DNA of 7,289 nt. It comes from DATEMK01 sp035275625. Its GTDB lineage: Bacteria; Bacteroidota; Bacteroidia; AKYH767-A; OLB10. Below, in pieces: positions 6,340 to 7,289 of the stretch (the first letter of the stretch is position 1; the number at the start of each line of letters is the position of its first letter). The stretch is from NCBI GenBank assembly GCA_035275625.1, contig DATEMK010000632.1:1-7289 (forward strand), given 5' to 3'. The notes beneath the pieces were generated by a model. That model searched no databases. It saw only the letters and a list, made by a program, of their open reading frames with translations, and had not been told where the DNA came from. Both the position numbers and the translations under genes were made by a program.

Positions 6340-6978
6340 ATGAATGAAGAAGAGCATTTAAAAACCCTTACCGACATCAGGGACCTGATGCAACGGTCCT
6401 CAAGGTTTTTGTCACTGAGCGGCTTATCCGGTGTCTTCATCGGAATTTTTGGACTGATGGGTTTTTTCGCGTCATGGAAATATACTTCTGATAATGGCTA
6501 TTCCATAAATGATTATTACGCGCTGTCATTTACAGCCGATGGAAAAACAAACAAATCGTTTTACGTATTTTATTTTACGGTTGCTTTAATTGTATTAATA
6601 ATTTCACTCATCACAGCTTTTGTTCTCACCCAATATAAATCAAAGAGGAAACAACTTGAACTTTGGGATGCAGCTGCGAAACGGCTTGTTGTAAACCTCC
6701 TGATTCCGCTTATCTGCGGGGGAATGTTTCTCCTCATGCTGGTAAAAAATCATTACCCGCAATTGATTGCTCCAGGCATGCTGATCTTTTATGGCCTGAC
6801 ATTATTGAATGCATCCAAGTATACATTTGACGACATCCGTTATTTAGGAATTTTGGAAATTATTCTTGGCATTATTGCTTCTTTTTTTCCTGGCTTAGGA
6901 TTAATTTCCTGGGGAATCGGTTTTGGGATCCTGCATATCATTTACGGAATATTAATGTATAACAAATACGAGCGATGA
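6340..6978 (+). CDS. Six-pass inner-membrane protein paired with a winged-helix regulator
   Basis: The function is unknown. The 212-residue product has a charged N-terminal cytoplasmic stretch (1-22, EEEHLKTLTDIRDLMQRS) and about six membrane segments: 23-45, 74-97, 116-136, 140-158, 166-183 and 185-206. A polar loop at 46-72 would face the periplasm. The basic loop at 99-115 (YKSKRKQ) would be cytoplasmic. No catalytic motif is evident. I recall proteins beginning with a similar acidic helix and an SRFLSLSG-like stretch in Bacteroidota, commonly next to an HTH_34 regulator, as here. The ATG at 6340 is preferred over the TTG at 6289, because the 17 added residues would cross the predicted promoter and resemble no domain. 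The stop codon overlaps the next start as ATGA, so translation is probably coupled. A role in sensing or transport linked to the regulator is inference. Confidence 0.9.
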   Translation: MNEEEHLKTLTDIRDLMQRSSRFLSLSGLSGVFIGIFGLMGFFASWKYTSDNGYSINDYYALSFTADGKTNKSFYVFYFTVALIVLIISLITAFVLTQYKSKRKQLELWDAAAKRLVVNLLIPLICGGMFLLMLVKNHYPQLIAPGMLIFYGLTLLNASKYTFDDIRYLGILEIILGIIASFFPGLGLISWGIGFGILHIIYGILMYNKYER

Positions 6979-7286
6979 AAACTGAAATGAAAGAAATAAT
7001 TTACGCTCTTGACCAGGAATTTGAAAGCCGTGTGAGGCTGGGAATTATGTCTGTTCTTATCGTAAACGATACGGCTGAATTCAAAACATTGAAAGAACTG
7101 CTGGAATTGACTGACGGAAATCTTTCCAGTCACCTGACTGCACTTGAAAAAGCGGGATATATACAGGTAAAAAAACAATTCATTGACCGAAAACCAAATA
7201 CCACCTATAGTGTAACGAAGCAGGGAAGAAAAGCATTTGAAGATCATCTGAAAGTATTGGAAACTTTGATTAAAAAGAAAAAGTAA
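6975..7286 (+). CDS. Winged-helix transcriptional regulator, HTH_34-like (MarR/ArsR-related fold)
   Basis: This 103-residue protein is a single winged-helix DNA-binding domain. After an N-terminal helix (about 5-30, with ESRVRLGIMSVL), a helix at 36-46 (FKTLKELLELT) leads to the recognition helix (47-61, DGNLSSHLTALEKAG). The beta wing follows (62-81, with KKQFIDRKPNTTYSVT), and a C-terminal helix (83-99) is probably for dimerisation. The composition and the DGNLSSHL / KKQF..RKPNT pattern fit the small PF13601 (HTH_34) regulators as I know them. There is no ligand-binding domain and no metal-binding cysteine cluster. The start at 6975 overlaps the stop of the preceding membrane-protein gene, so the two are co-translated. 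Met5 is an alternative start that would keep the whole domain. The gene ends three bases before the window edge and is complete. Autoregulation of the operon is plausible but not shown. Confidence 0.93.
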   Translation: MKTEMKEIIYALDQEFESRVRLGIMSVLIVNDTAEFKTLKELLELTDGNLSSHLTALEKAGYIQVKKQFIDRKPNTTYSVTKQGRKAFEDHLKVLETLIKKKK

Positions 7287-7289
7287 TTT

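Noticed and set aside
6144..6347. 67-residue plus-strand frame between the lipoprotein and the membrane-protein gene
   Set aside because: It runs through the intrinsic terminator and the next promoter. Its Phe-rich content reflects T-rich intergenic DNA.
6942..7247. Minus-strand 101-residue frame opposite the regulator
   Set aside because: It is an antisense shadow of a clearly recognisable winged-helix gene.

Overview
This AT-rich window looks like chromosomal DNA of a Bacteroidota bacterium. Four things point there. None of the chosen start codons has a convincing Shine-Dalgarno sequence. Several intergenic regions carry matches to the Bacteroidota sigma-ABfr promoter (TTTG / 19-21 nt / TAnnTTTG). 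There is a tiny lipoprotein of a type I associate with that phylum. A multi-pass membrane protein is paired with a small HTH_34-like winged-helix regulator, a pairing I also know from Bacteroidota. The genus cannot be told from the sequence alone, and no mobile element, CRISPR array, tRNA or rRNA is visible.

Layout: positions 1-309 hold no convincing gene, only one isolated match to a -7 promoter element. Positions 310-4977 (+) encode one 1555-residue membrane protein. It has about 12 predicted membrane segments, two Cache/PAS-like extracytoplasmic modules that resemble each other, and a third extracytoplasmic domain containing degenerate short repeats. The cytoplasmic part is a P-loop NTPase of STAND/AAA+ appearance followed by a winged-helix-like region, and the protein ends in a membrane hairpin. 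Positions 4978-5123 are a convergent gap. Positions 5124-5804 (-) are a complete uracil-DNA glycosylase gene, ung. Positions 5805-5997 are a divergent promoter region. Positions 5998-6123 (+) encode a 41-residue lipoprotein, followed by a good intrinsic terminator. Positions 6340-6978 and 6975-7286 (+) are a two-gene operon with an ATGA overlap, encoding a six-pass membrane protein and a winged-helix regulator.

Functionally the window is a set of independent transcription units. ung is housekeeping base-excision repair. The last two genes probably work together, with the regulator controlling its own operon or related membrane genes. The large protein is the best candidate for an undescribed system. 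Its architecture suggests that extracytoplasmic ligand sensing is coupled directly, in one polypeptide, to a cytoplasmic NTPase switch. Its output and its ligand are unknown, and nothing nearby identifies a partner.
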